Assembly: GCA_015231795.1 (NCBI GenBank)
Contig: JADGAX010000008.1
Coordinates: forward strand, 62,001-126,000
Origin: Alphaproteobacteria bacterium
GTDB lineage: Bacteria; Pseudomonadota; Alphaproteobacteria; Rhodospirillales; WMHbin7
Reading direction: 5' to 3'
DNA length: 64,000 nt
Both the position numbers and the translations under genes were made by a program. This document shows, piece after piece, positions 1 to 8,196 of this stretch. The notes under the pieces were generated by a model, which was given only the letters and a program-made list of their open reading frames with translations, was not told the DNA's origin and ran no database searches. How positions within the stretch are numbered: position 1 is the stretch's first letter; every line of letters starts with the position of its first letter.

Positions 1-1
1 C

Positions 2-1345
2 AATGCCGCCCTGTCGCTGGCGGCCAAACACGAGGGCGGCTTGGCCTTGATCTATGTCCTGGATCCAGGCCAGGACCGCTCAAACGCCGCGCATTGGTGG
101 CTAAAACGAAGCCTGGCCGCCCTGAATGCCGATCTGGCAAGGCTGGGGCAAAATTTGTTCGTCTTCGAAGGATCGCCGCTTGAGGTCATTCCCGCCCTGG
201 CCAAGCGGATCGATGCCGGGCGGGTTCTGTGGAATCTGGTCTTCGAACCCGAATCTCGCGAGCAAGACGCCCTGTTGGAAGAAAAACTGAGGGCCAGCGG
301 CGTCGAGGTCGAGACCGGGCAATCGTCGCACCTATTCCCGCCAGGGACAGTCTTGAACAAAAGCGGCCAGCCCTTTCGCGTCTTCACGCCCTTCTGGAGA
401 AGCTGCCGCCAATATCTGCCCATCCCGCGCATAGCGCCTGCTCCCAAGCGCTTGCCGCCGCCATTGAAACTTGATGGCCATATCGACCTGGATGCGCGAC
501 AGGAACCAGCTTGGTCAAGTCAGTTCGCCCAATATTGGCAGCCGGGAGAGCGGGGCGCCAAACGCAGGCTGAGTGATTTCATCGACAATAAACTTGCCGA
601 TTATGGGCGGCGGCGCGACCAACCCGGCATCGACGGCACGTCGCGCCTGTCCGCTCATTTGCACTTTGGAGAAATCGGCCCCTTGCAGATCCTGGCCGCC
701 CTCGAGAAAAAGCGCCTGAGCGGAGCTGGGAGCGAGGATGGCCGCGAAAAGTTTTTGTCCGAGCTGGGCTGGCGCGAATTCTCAACCCATTTGCTGGCCC
801 AGTTTCCGCAACTGGAGCGGCTTGAATTTCGCCCGGAATTCCGCTCGCACCCCTGGAAAAGCGATGCCGCCACGTTAAAGGCTTGGCGCAAGGGGCAAAC
901 CGGGATTCCCATCGTGGATGCAGGCATGCGCGAATTATGGACCACCGGCTGGATGCACAACCGGGTGCGCATGATCGCGGCGTCCTTCCTGGTCAAGCAA
1001 CTGCAGCAAGATTGGCGCTTGGGCTTGGCGTGGTTCAAAGAGACGCTGCTGGACGGCGACGCCGCCAGCAATGGCGCAGGCTGGCAGTGGGTGGCGGGCA
1101 CTGGCGCCGACGCCGCGCCCTATTTCCGCATTTTCAATCCCGTGCTGCAGGGGCGAAAATTCGATGCGGATGGATGTTATGTCCGCCGCTGGGTTCCCGA
1201 GATCGCCCATCTCGCCAACGAGCATTTGCACGCTCCCTGGCTGGCGGACGACGCCAAACACCTCGCCTACCCGCCGCCTCTGGTCGATCTGGCCAAGGCC
1301 AGAACCCTGGCCCTGGCCGCTAGACAGAAAAGCGTTACTTGCTGA
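2..1345 (+). CDS. phrB: Deoxyribodipyrimidine photolyase / cryptochrome family, 5'-truncated
   Basis: Light-driven flavoprotein that repairs cyclobutane pyrimidine dimers in DNA. The frame is open to the window edge (first codons read NAALSLAAKHEGG), so the start and roughly the first 25 residues lie outside; an internal TTG at 41 is not the real start. The visible part has the alpha/beta antenna-binding domain (IYVLDPG onward) and the helical FAD-binding domain with the family signatures WMHNRVRM and WVAGTGADAAPYFRIFNP. The stop overlaps the end of the convergent tadG by 11 bases. A cryptochrome role cannot be excluded, but the motifs fit a class I photolyase. Confidence 0.93.
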   Translation, partial: NAALSLAAKHEGGLALIYVLDPGQDRSNAAHWWLKRSLAALNADLARLGQNLFVFEGSPLEVIPALAKRIDAGRVLWNLVFEPESREQDALLEEKLRASGVEVETGQSSHLFPPGTVLNKSGQPFRVFTPFWRSCRQYLPIPRIAPAPKRLPPPLKLDGHIDLDARQEPAWSSQFAQYWQPGERGAKRRLSDFIDNKLADYGRRRDQPGIDGTSRLSAHLHFGEIGPLQILAALEKKRLSGAGSEDGREKFLSELGWREFSTHLLAQFPQLERLEFRPEFRSHPWKSDAATLKAWRKGQTGIPIVDAGMRELWTTGWMHNRVRMIAASFLVKQLQQDWRLGLAWFKETLLDGDAASNGAGWQWVAGTGADAAPYFRIFNPVLQGRKFDADGCYVRRWVPEIAHLANEHLHAPWLADDAKHLAYPPPLVDLAKARTLALAARQKSVTC

Positions 1346-2939
1346 TTCTCAGCTTCGACAGTTCCTTGGCGATTTGCTGGAAAGCGGCGTTCAACTGTTC
1401 CGACGAAGGCGAATCAAAGAACTTGCTGGTGTCCGAAGCGCAAGACCTCAACCTGTTCTTGACGCTCGTGCTGATGCCGGTGCCAAGCGCAATGGTATAG
1501 ATGACGACATCGCTTTTGCCGTTGGTCTGCAACGCCTTGATGTTGTTGCAAACCTCGGTCAGGCGCGCGTCTTCGTTGGTCACGGCGGCGCTGGCCCTGG
1601 CTGAATAGCCGCTGACGGCGCTGGTTCCGATGGTGCCTTCGTCGGAGGTATAGCCATAGCCGGTATAGCTGTGATCGGGGCCATTGTTCTCGGTGCGGCA
1701 ACTGCTTTGGCGGATCGACGTGTTGTCGCCGTCGGTAAGCAGAATGATCGCCTTGTTCCAGCCGTCTGTCCCGTAATCGACGCCTTCGCTAAACGGAGCG
1801 CTGGGAGAAATCACCCGCCAGGCCCAGGCCAGCCCTACATGGACGATGGTGCCGGTATCGTCGCCCCAGGGCACCAGGGCGGATATTTCCTGCTCGATGC
1901 TGCTGCGGTTGTTGGTCATCGGCAGGATGGCCCTGGGGCACGACTTGTTGGGTCCGGACTGGTTGTAATTGCTGTCGGTCGCCGTTTCGTCGATCGAATA
2001 CCAGCGCGTGCCCACATTGTTGCTGCTGGTGACGCCGTTGCTGGACGAACGGTTCCTGCAATAGGTGTTGCCGCTGGTCGAACCCGGGCGCGAATAAGGT
2101 TCCCGCGGCCAGTAGTAGGGCGCCCATTTGCCATTGGTTCCCAAGGTGCCGTCATAGACATCCGTCACATCGGGTGAATTCGTCGTGTGCGTCGCATCCT
2201 CGCGCTCGCGCACGCAGCCTTTCCAACTGGTGCCGGTCGACGTTCCGTCGGCATTTGTGGTGTAGCTGGACAGATTGACCGTCTCGCCCGACGACGATAT
2301 CCAGGGCGCATATTGCGAAACGCCCCATTTCACATAATCGCTGTTGCTGGGGCCGATATTGACCGCCGTCGCGAAGGGCACCATGCCCAAACGCAGTTTC
2401 TCGGGCTGCGTCTGTTCGCCGAACAGAATGTCGACCAAATCCTGCGACGCCGTGCGCAAGGCCTGAATCTTGCCGCTGGACGCCATGGAGCCGGTCGTAT
2501 CCAGCGCCAGCACCACTTCAAGCCCCTTGATCTCGCGCGTGATCTCGTTGGAGTAGGAGACGTCCAGATAATTCACGCCGACCACCGACAGAAACACCGT
2601 TTCCAGATTGACGCTGGCGCTTAAGGCCACCGTATTGTTCACGCTGTCGATGGTCATCTGAAGGCCGGTTGGGGTTCCCATGACTTCAGCGGGATAGTTC
2701 TTGTAGAAGAAATTCTCCATCGTCGTTTGCAGCGCCGCCTGATCGCCCTGGGTGGACCCTACGGCCAATCCGGCCGCATCGAGGGCGTAGGCCAGACGCG
2801 ACCGCACGACATAGGCCCTGGAAATATCGACAGCGACGCCAATGCCCAGAATCAGCGGAACCAGGGCGATGGCGAGAATGACCGCCATATTTCCCCGCCG
2901 GTCGCCTAGAAATCGTTTCAGAATCCGGCTCGCGGACAT
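1335..2939 (-). CDS. tadG: TadG-like pilus assembly protein with von Willebrand factor A domain
   Basis: 534 residues. The N-terminus (basic stretch, then a single hydrophobic segment at about residues 18-38 preceded by RRGNMAV) is the Flp-pilus/TadG-type anchor. A VWA domain follows, with a MIDAS-like DTTGS at residues 147-151. The central part is a long Ser/Thr/Asn/Tyr-rich extracytoplasmic insertion. TadG proteins are accessory membrane proteins of tight-adherence (Flp) pilus systems. It is the last gene of a minus-strand operon with two TadE-like genes; the gap to the upstream gene is 10 bases. No pilin, CpaF/TadA ATPase or secretin gene is nearby, so the rest of the apparatus must be elsewhere if this is a true Tad system. 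Confidence 0.85.
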   Translation of the reverse strand: MSASRILKRFLGDRRGNMAVILAIALVPLILGIGVAVDISRAYVVRSRLAYALDAAGLAVGSTQGDQAALQTTMENFFYKNYPAEVMGTPTGLQMTIDSVNNTVALSASVNLETVFLSVVGVNYLDVSYSNEITREIKGLEVVLALDTTGSMASSGKIQALRTASQDLVDILFGEQTQPEKLRLGMVPFATAVNIGPSNSDYVKWGVSQYAPWISSSGETVNLSSYTTNADGTSTGTSWKGCVREREDATHTTNSPDVTDVYDGTLGTNGKWAPYYWPREPYSRPGSTSGNTYCRNRSSSNGVTSSNNVGTRWYSIDETATDSNYNQSGPNKSCPRAILPMTNNRSSIEQEISALVPWGDDTGTIVHVGLAWAWRVISPSAPFSEGVDYGTDGWNKAIILLTDGDNTSIRQSSCRTENNGPDHSYTGYGYTSDEGTIGTSAVSGYSARASAAVTNEDARLTEVCNNIKALQTNGKSDVVIYTIALGTGISTSVKNRLRSCASDTSKFFDSPSSEQLNAAFQQIAKELSKLRISK

Positions 2940-2949
2940 GGTCCGTCTC

Positions 2950-3510
2950 CTAGCTTGAGCAAGTGGAACTGGTGGTCGAACATTTGACGACCGGCGAACG
3001 GCGCGGCCGCAAGAACGACATTTCTTCCAGAAAGATGGTATCGGTGATCAAGGTGCCAAAGAGCGGCGTGTAGGTATAGGTCAAGTAGGCGATCAGAACG
3101 CCTTCGCCGGGCAATCCAAGCCCCACCGCCTGGGTCAGCACGCTGCTGCCGCCCGTCGTGCCCACGATGCGCTGCCATTCGATTTCCGGCGCGCCGCTGG
3201 TCGTATTGTAGCGCACGCTGGCGATGTTGATTGACAGTGCCGCGGTGGAATAGGGATCGAAAATTCTTTGTGCGGCGACGATAACGTCATCGACCTCGGC
3301 GGGCGTGATGACGCTTTCTTGCGATACCAGATCGGCGACCGTTTCCGTGGCGGCGATAATCTTGCGTTCAACCAGAAGCACGCCGGTCAGTTCGATGGTC
3401 GCCATGTAAAGCGCGATCATCATGGGAGCGATCAGGGCAAATTCGACCGCCGCCGTTCCCCGGCTTTTGCCCAATCTGCCTGCCCAATTGCGGATTGATG
3501 AAATGAACAT
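2950..3510 (-). CDS. TadE-like membrane protein
   Basis: 186 residues with the TadE signature GTAAVEFALIAP directly before a single N-terminal transmembrane helix, then an extracytoplasmic domain with few charges. TadE-like proteins are pseudopilin-type minor components of Flp/Tad pilus assembly. It sits between another tadE-like gene (1-base gap upstream) and tadG. The C-terminus is Cys/Ser/Thr-rich (two Cys in the last dozen residues), which could form a disulfide after export. TadE or TadF cannot be told apart from sequence alone. Confidence 0.8.
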   Translation of the reverse strand: MFISSIRNWAGRLGKSRGTAAVEFALIAPMMIALYMATIELTGVLLVERKIIAATETVADLVSQESVITPAEVDDVIVAAQRIFDPYSTAALSINIASVRYNTTSGAPEIEWQRIVGTTGGSSVLTQAVGLGLPGEGVLIAYLTYTYTPLFGTLITDTIFLEEMSFLRPRRSPVVKCSTTSSTCSS

Positions 3511-3511
3511 G

Positions 3512-4039
3512 TCAACTTCCCGCCGGCGTGAACGGCTCGTTCCTGAAAACGACCGTCGTTATCAACTGCATCGTTTCCGTTCCGTAGGCATAGCTGATCA
3601 AAGGCGTCATGAAACTCCAGACCCGGGCCACGCGCACGATGACGATGTCGCCCGGCTCGGTGTCGGCATAGCTTGAAGGCACCAGATTGCCGTTGGCGTC
3701 GAACATGCTGGTCATGCTGGACAGAACGAAGGTGGGGAAGGTATCGACGGTATAGCTCAGGTCGTTGCACGACATCATGTGGTAAAGATTGTCGCAAAGC
3801 AGATTCTTGAAAGCTGTTTCCGGATCGCCCGCATTCTGCACGACGCCTGTGCGCACCTGGCGCGCTGCCTCCTGCGCCGCCCCCTCCATGACGACCGAAT
3901 GCAAAAGCATGACACCCGATTCGATGATGCCGAACAGAAGGATCAGAAACGCCGGGGCCAAGAGCGCGAATTCGACGCTAAGACTGCCGCGCTCCTTGCG
4001 GCGGATCGGGTTTCTGAAAAGGGCGGGAAGGCGGAACAT
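3512..4039 (-). CDS. TadE-like membrane protein, first gene of the tad operon
   Basis: 175 residues from the chosen ATG at 4039. The frame opens ten codons earlier (4069), but the internal ATG has an AGGAAA ribosome site at good spacing and gives a typical short basic leader MFRLPALFRNPIRRKERG. The TadE motif GSLSVEFALLAP and one hydrophobic helix follow, then an extracytoplasmic domain with a Cys pair (LLCDNLYHMMSC). It probably works with the next two genes in pilus assembly at the inner membrane. The promoter should lie in the roughly 100-base divergent gap shared with the TPR glycosyltransferase gene. Confidence 0.8.
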   Translation of the reverse strand: MFRLPALFRNPIRRKERGSLSVEFALLAPAFLILLFGIIESGVMLLHSVVMEGAAQEAARQVRTGVVQNAGDPETAFKNLLCDNLYHMMSCNDLSYTVDTFPTFVLSSMTSMFDANGNLVPSSYADTEPGDIVIVRVARVWSFMTPLISYAYGTETMQLITTVVFRNEPFTPAGS

Positions 4040-4138
4040 GGCTTTTTCCTGGTTTACTCTTAGCTTCATCCTAGGGCATTTTAGCTACGGGTCCTGTGAC
4101 TAGGGTCACTCGTTCGAAGAGATCATGACAAGCGAACA

Positions 4139-5938
4139 ATGGCGAAATCCGACCAAAATATACATAAAATTTTCTCTTCCCGCCTTGAGCAGGCCAAGCG
4201 CCATCACCGGGCAGGCCGCCTGCGCGAAGCGGAATCCCTTTTTTCCAAGCTCCTTGGGGAATTCGGCGCGCTGCCAGAAGCCGTGGCGGAGCTGGCGGCG
4301 GCGGCGGCAGAGATGGGCGAAACCGAAGCCGCGGTCTCGCTGTACCGGCGCGCCTTGCGCATTCCCCCCCAAAGGCCGCAAACCCTGTCCGCTTTTGGCG
4401 CTCTTTTGGCGCGCATCGGCCAGGGAGCCGAGGCGATCGCACTTTTAAGGCAGGCGCTGGCGCTTTCGCCGAACAGCCCTCAACTTCACTATAATCTTGG
4501 CAAGGCCTTGGCTGGATCGGGCAACACGCTACAAGCCATTGCGTCATATCAGCAGGCAATTTCGCTTGATCCGAAATTTGTCTGGGCTTTCACAAACCTT
4601 GGCAACGCGCTGGCCGACCTGGGCCGTCACGAGGAAGCGTCGCATGCTTACCGCCAAGCGATTCGCCTTGCCCCGTCCGATGCTGCGCTTTGGAGCAATT
4701 TTCTGCTGAGCCGCCAATATGCGGAAGCGGAGACCGCCGAGACGTTATTTGGCGCAAGCATTGGCTTCGAAGAAAGCGTGGGCTTGCCCTTAAGAAAAAC
4801 TTGGAAGGCGCATGCCAACAGCCGCGATGCCGAGCGGATCTTGCGCGTCGCCTTTATTTCCGCCGATCTAAGGCGCCATCCGGTCGGCTATTTCCTGGAA
4901 GGCGTTCTGGCCCACCTCGACCCGTCCAAAGTGGCGGTGAGGGTTTACTGCGATCACCGCAAGGACGATGATCTTACCCAGCGAATGAGGGCGCACGTTC
5001 CCGCCTGGACGGTGGTCGATGGAATGGATGACGCGGCCTTGGCAAAGCGCATTCGCGAAGATGAAATTGACATCTTGATTGATCTGGCCGGACACACGGC
5101 ATCGAACAGGCTTCGTGTCTTTGCCATGAAGCCGGCGCCGGTTCAGGTCAGCTGGATGGGATATGTCAGCACCACCGGCCTGAAGGCCATGGATTGGATT
5201 GTTTCCGACAGGCATCAGATTTTTCCCGACGAGGATCGCTTCTATGTGGAGAAGGTCGCATGCCTGCCAAATTCATGGCTATGTTTCACACCCCCCGCCG
5301 AAGCGCCACCTCCCAGCCGCAGCCCAGCCATTGAGAATGGCTTCGTCACCTTCGGATGTTTCAACAATCCGGTTAAACTTTCCCAGCGCACGCTTCGGTC
5401 TTGGGCCGCCCTGCTGGCCGACCTTCCAACGGCAAGGCTTCTGCTGCGCGCGCAAGCGTTTCAGTCGAGTGAACGGGCGGAATATTTCCGCAGCCAAATG
5501 ATGGCGGCGGGACTGGATCCCAGCCGCCTTGATGTCAGTCCGGGCTTGGCGCACGGCGATCTGCTGGCCTCGTACGCACAGGTCGATATCGCGCTGGACC
5601 CAATGGCCTATTCCGGCGGCGTTACGACGCTTGAAGCCTTGTGGATGGGAGTTCCTGTCGTTACCTTGCCCGGCGCCACCTTCGCCAGTCGTCATTCGAC
5701 CAGCTTTCTGGACACGCTGGGCCTGAATGAACTGATCGCCAGCAGTGAAGCCGACTACATCGCCAAGGCAAAAGGGTTGGCGGCCGATCTTGCGCGCCTG
5801 CAGGAGTTAAGGGGGGAACTGCGCGCCCGCATGTCCGCTTCGCCTTTGTTGGACTGCAAGACATTCACAAGGAATCTGGAAACGCTCCTGCGCGACCTTT
5901 GGAAGCACTGGTGCGCCGATGTTAGTTCTTCCCGCTGA
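4139..5938 (+). CDS. TPR protein with SPINDLY/O-GlcNAc-transferase-type C-terminal domain
   Basis: 599 residues. About five tetratricopeptide repeats (residues ~10-190, with classic forms such as HYNLGKALAGSGNTLQAI) precede a GT41-type catalytic region. Recognisable signatures are ADLRRHPVGYFLEG, LIDLAGHTASNRL, PVQVSWMGYVSTTG and YSGGVTTLEALWMGVP. These enzymes transfer a sugar from a nucleotide-sugar donor to Ser/Thr of proteins, and bacterial members often modify flagellin or surface proteins. The target here is unknown. The 3' end overlaps the convergent glycosyltransferase gene by 17 bases. No signal peptide, so cytoplasmic. Confidence 0.9.
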   Translation: MAKSDQNIHKIFSSRLEQAKRHHRAGRLREAESLFSKLLGEFGALPEAVAELAAAAAEMGETEAAVSLYRRALRIPPQRPQTLSAFGALLARIGQGAEAIALLRQALALSPNSPQLHYNLGKALAGSGNTLQAIASYQQAISLDPKFVWAFTNLGNALADLGRHEEASHAYRQAIRLAPSDAALWSNFLLSRQYAEAETAETLFGASIGFEESVGLPLRKTWKAHANSRDAERILRVAFISADLRRHPVGYFLEGVLAHLDPSKVAVRVYCDHRKDDDLTQRMRAHVPAWTVVDGMDDAALAKRIREDEIDILIDLAGHTASNRLRVFAMKPAPVQVSWMGYVSTTGLKAMDWIVSDRHQIFPDEDRFYVEKVACLPNSWLCFTPPAEAPPPSRSPAIENGFVTFGCFNNPVKLSQRTLRSWAALLADLPTARLLLRAQAFQSSERAEYFRSQMMAAGLDPSRLDVSPGLAHGDLLASYAQVDIALDPMAYSGGVTTLEALWMGVPVVTLPGATFASRHSTSFLDTLGLNELIASSEADYIAKAKGLAADLARLQELRGELRARMSASPLLDCKTFTRNLETLLRDLWKHWCADVSSSR

Positions 5939-7028
5939 TCCGCCCAAGCCAGACTTCCCACTCTTCCGCTCGCTTCGCCCAAATGCACGCGCTTCTAACA
6001 TAGGCCACCTGGCGCGCCAAATGCTCGGCCAGTCCCTCTGGTTCGCGCTTGACCTTATCCAGCACCTGGCGCATGGCTTGGGCATAGGCGTGGGCATGAT
6101 CCATGGGAACAGACCCCGGTTTCATCAAGATGCCAAAGCCAGCCGTGGTTTCCGGCAAAGCCCCCAATTCCGATGTGACGATCAGACATCCCGCCGCCAT
6201 CGCTTCCATCACGGCGATGCATGACGTTTCGGCGAATGTATTGGGATAGGACAAGATCGATGCGCGCGACAGCGCCTTGGCCAATTCCGGCTGCGGAATT
6301 GATCCCACATGCTCCACGCCCTTCAGATCGCGCGCCAGGGCGTACAGAACCTCATGCGCCTCTTCCTGGGCATTATATACTTTCATGCTGGAATAGATTT
6401 TCAAGGTGGCGCCGGGAATGGACTTGCGAATACTGGGCCAAGCCAGCAGCAGCACATCCAACCCCCTGAACGGCGTGCTTGTATAGGCGAAGACCGGCGC
6501 TTGGCCCGACATGAACCAGGGCTTGGGCAAAGTCAGCGATTCAAAGACCGGGGAGATCGCGTTGCGCATGACGCCAATGCGTGACGGCTGCAAACCGAAG
6601 TCCTTGACGAATTCGCCGCTCTGCCAATCGCTGACAAGCGCGAAGGCGTCCCAAGTCTCGCGCTCGGACTGTCTTGCCAGGAACGACATTGCCTTCTGAT
6701 CGGCGGCATGCTGGTTCCACAAAATCAGCTTTGGCCCGCCGTTTCCAAGGCTGTTGCGCAAAGACTGGCCAATGCAGCAATTCAGCGCAACGACGACATC
6801 CTGGCTTTTCAGAAAATCGCCCGCGAATCCCTTTGTCGGCCCCAAACAGTCAACGCCGCGATAAATCCCTGGCGTTGACGTCTTGTTGGCAAAACTGACT
6901 TCATGCCCGCGCTTGGCCAACTCGGCAGCCAGATAACACAGCCCGGACTGCGAGCCGCCCATGGGGCGTTGATAAGGCGTTTCGACCGTATAATCCCAGT
7001 CGATGGGATCCATGAAGCAGATTTTCAT
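5922..7028 (-). CDS. Glycosyltransferase family 4-like protein
   Basis: 368 residues, GT-B fold. The N-terminal acceptor half has MGGSQSGLCYLAAELAKRGHEV, a GT4 hallmark (GGxE/S-type loop). The C-terminal donor-binding half has the EX7E-type segment around FAETSCIAVMEAMAAGC followed by a PETTAG loop. Retaining sugar transferase acting at the cytoplasmic face, substrate unknown. The start overlaps the stop of the upstream LhgO-type gene by 4 bases (ATG within TCATG), so the two are probably co-transcribed. It may belong to the same glycan or protein-glycosylation pathway as the neighbouring TPR transferase; that is inference from adjacency. Confidence 0.85.
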   Translation of the reverse strand: MKICFMDPIDWDYTVETPYQRPMGGSQSGLCYLAAELAKRGHEVSFANKTSTPGIYRGVDCLGPTKGFAGDFLKSQDVVVALNCCIGQSLRNSLGNGGPKLILWNQHAADQKAMSFLARQSERETWDAFALVSDWQSGEFVKDFGLQPSRIGVMRNAISPVFESLTLPKPWFMSGQAPVFAYTSTPFRGLDVLLLAWPSIRKSIPGATLKIYSSMKVYNAQEEAHEVLYALARDLKGVEHVGSIPQPELAKALSRASILSYPNTFAETSCIAVMEAMAAGCLIVTSELGALPETTAGFGILMKPGSVPMDHAHAYAQAMRQVLDKVKREPEGLAEHLARQVAYVRSACIWAKRAEEWEVWLGRISGKN

Positions 7029-8113
7029 GCCGCCATCCTGGCGACATGCCCGCCAATTGCCAAGCAGGAAGTCAGGCCGGGCGATTCGATGCCGTAAAGC
7101 CCGATGAATCCTGGGTGGGCGCGTTCGATCACGAAATCCTGCGCCGGATCGTTTGGCCCTTGCACCTTGGGGCGGATGCCCGCATAGCCCGGTTCCAAGG
7201 CGCCGTCCTTCAGGCCCGGCCAGTAGTTGCGGATCGCATCATAGAAAGCCAGGCCGCGCTCAGGATCGACCTGGTAGTCGATCTTGTCCACCCATTCCAC
7301 ATCGGGGCCGAAGCGCCCCCGTCCGGCCAGGTCGCGGGTGAAATGCACGCCCAGTCCAGCATGGCCGGGCACGGGATAAACCAAGCGCGAGAAGGGCGTT
7401 CTTCCGATCAAATTGAAGTAATTTCCCTTGGCGAAATGGCATGGCGGGATATGGGCTGGCGGCAACCCGACAATCTCGCGGGCAACCGCCCAAGCGCCAA
7501 GACCCGCCGCATTGACGACAAGACCGGCTTCAATCTCGGTCGGCTCGGCCCCTCCCACCTTGAGGTGGATGCGCTCACCGCTCAATGCGCCGCCCACGAC
7601 CGGCGACTTTAGGGCCAGAACCGCCCCCTTGGCCTCGGCATCGGCCAGCAGCGACAACATCAGCGCATGGCTGTCCAGAATGCCTGTGTTCGGCGAATAA
7701 AGTGCGGCCAGGCAGAACAGGTCAGGCTCCAGCGCTTGTGCCTGGGCTGCCGTCAAATCCTGCAGCCCCTCGACGCCATTGTCCTTGGCCGATTGCTTCA
7801 GTTTCTCCAGAAGCGGCTTTTCGGCTTCGTTGGTCGCCACCAGCAACTTGCCCAGACGCTGATGGGCAATCCCCCTGGCTTGACAATAGTCATAGAGCAG
7901 GCGACCGCCTTCGACGCAGAATCGGGCCTTCAAACTGTCCTTGGGATAATACAGACCCGCATGGATGACTTCGCTGTTGCGCGCACTTGTCCCGGTGCCG
8001 ATGACGCCCTCGGATTCCAAGATCAGAACGTCGCGTCCCGCCCGCGCAAGCGCCCTGGCGATGGCCAACCCGACCACGCCCGCCCCAATCACCACGGCAT
8101 CCTGACTTTCCAT
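7025..8113 (-). CDS. FAD-dependent oxidoreductase, L-2-hydroxyglutarate oxidase-like (DAO family)
   Basis: 362 residues from the chosen ATG at 8113. The frame runs back to 8194, but the extra 27 codons would overlap the divergent oxidoreductase gene and precede the dinucleotide fold. The Rossmann FAD motif VVIGAGVVGLAIARAL is directly N-terminal. TSARNSEVIHAGLYYP and the C-terminal IGLYGIESPGLTSCLAIG fit the LhgO/DadA-type DAO superfamily, which oxidises 2-hydroxyglutarate or related 2-hydroxy acids and passes electrons to the respiratory chain. No clear ribosome site supports the start, so it stays uncertain by a few codons. Substrate is not provable here. Confidence 0.83.
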   Translation of the reverse strand: MESQDAVVIGAGVVGLAIARALARAGRDVLILESEGVIGTGTSARNSEVIHAGLYYPKDSLKARFCVEGGRLLYDYCQARGIAHQRLGKLLVATNEAEKPLLEKLKQSAKDNGVEGLQDLTAAQAQALEPDLFCLAALYSPNTGILDSHALMLSLLADAEAKGAVLALKSPVVGGALSGERIHLKVGGAEPTEIEAGLVVNAAGLGAWAVAREIVGLPPAHIPPCHFAKGNYFNLIGRTPFSRLVYPVPGHAGLGVHFTRDLAGRGRFGPDVEWVDKIDYQVDPERGLAFYDAIRNYWPGLKDGALEPGYAGIRPKVQGPNDPAQDFVIERAHPGFIGLYGIESPGLTSCLAIGGHVARMAA

Positions 8114-8196
8114 GGCGAGATTGTGGTCTTTCGCCCAGGGGGTGGTCAAGTCGGGCCTGACAGGGTAGATTCCCAAACTCTTCAATGGAGCCAAGC

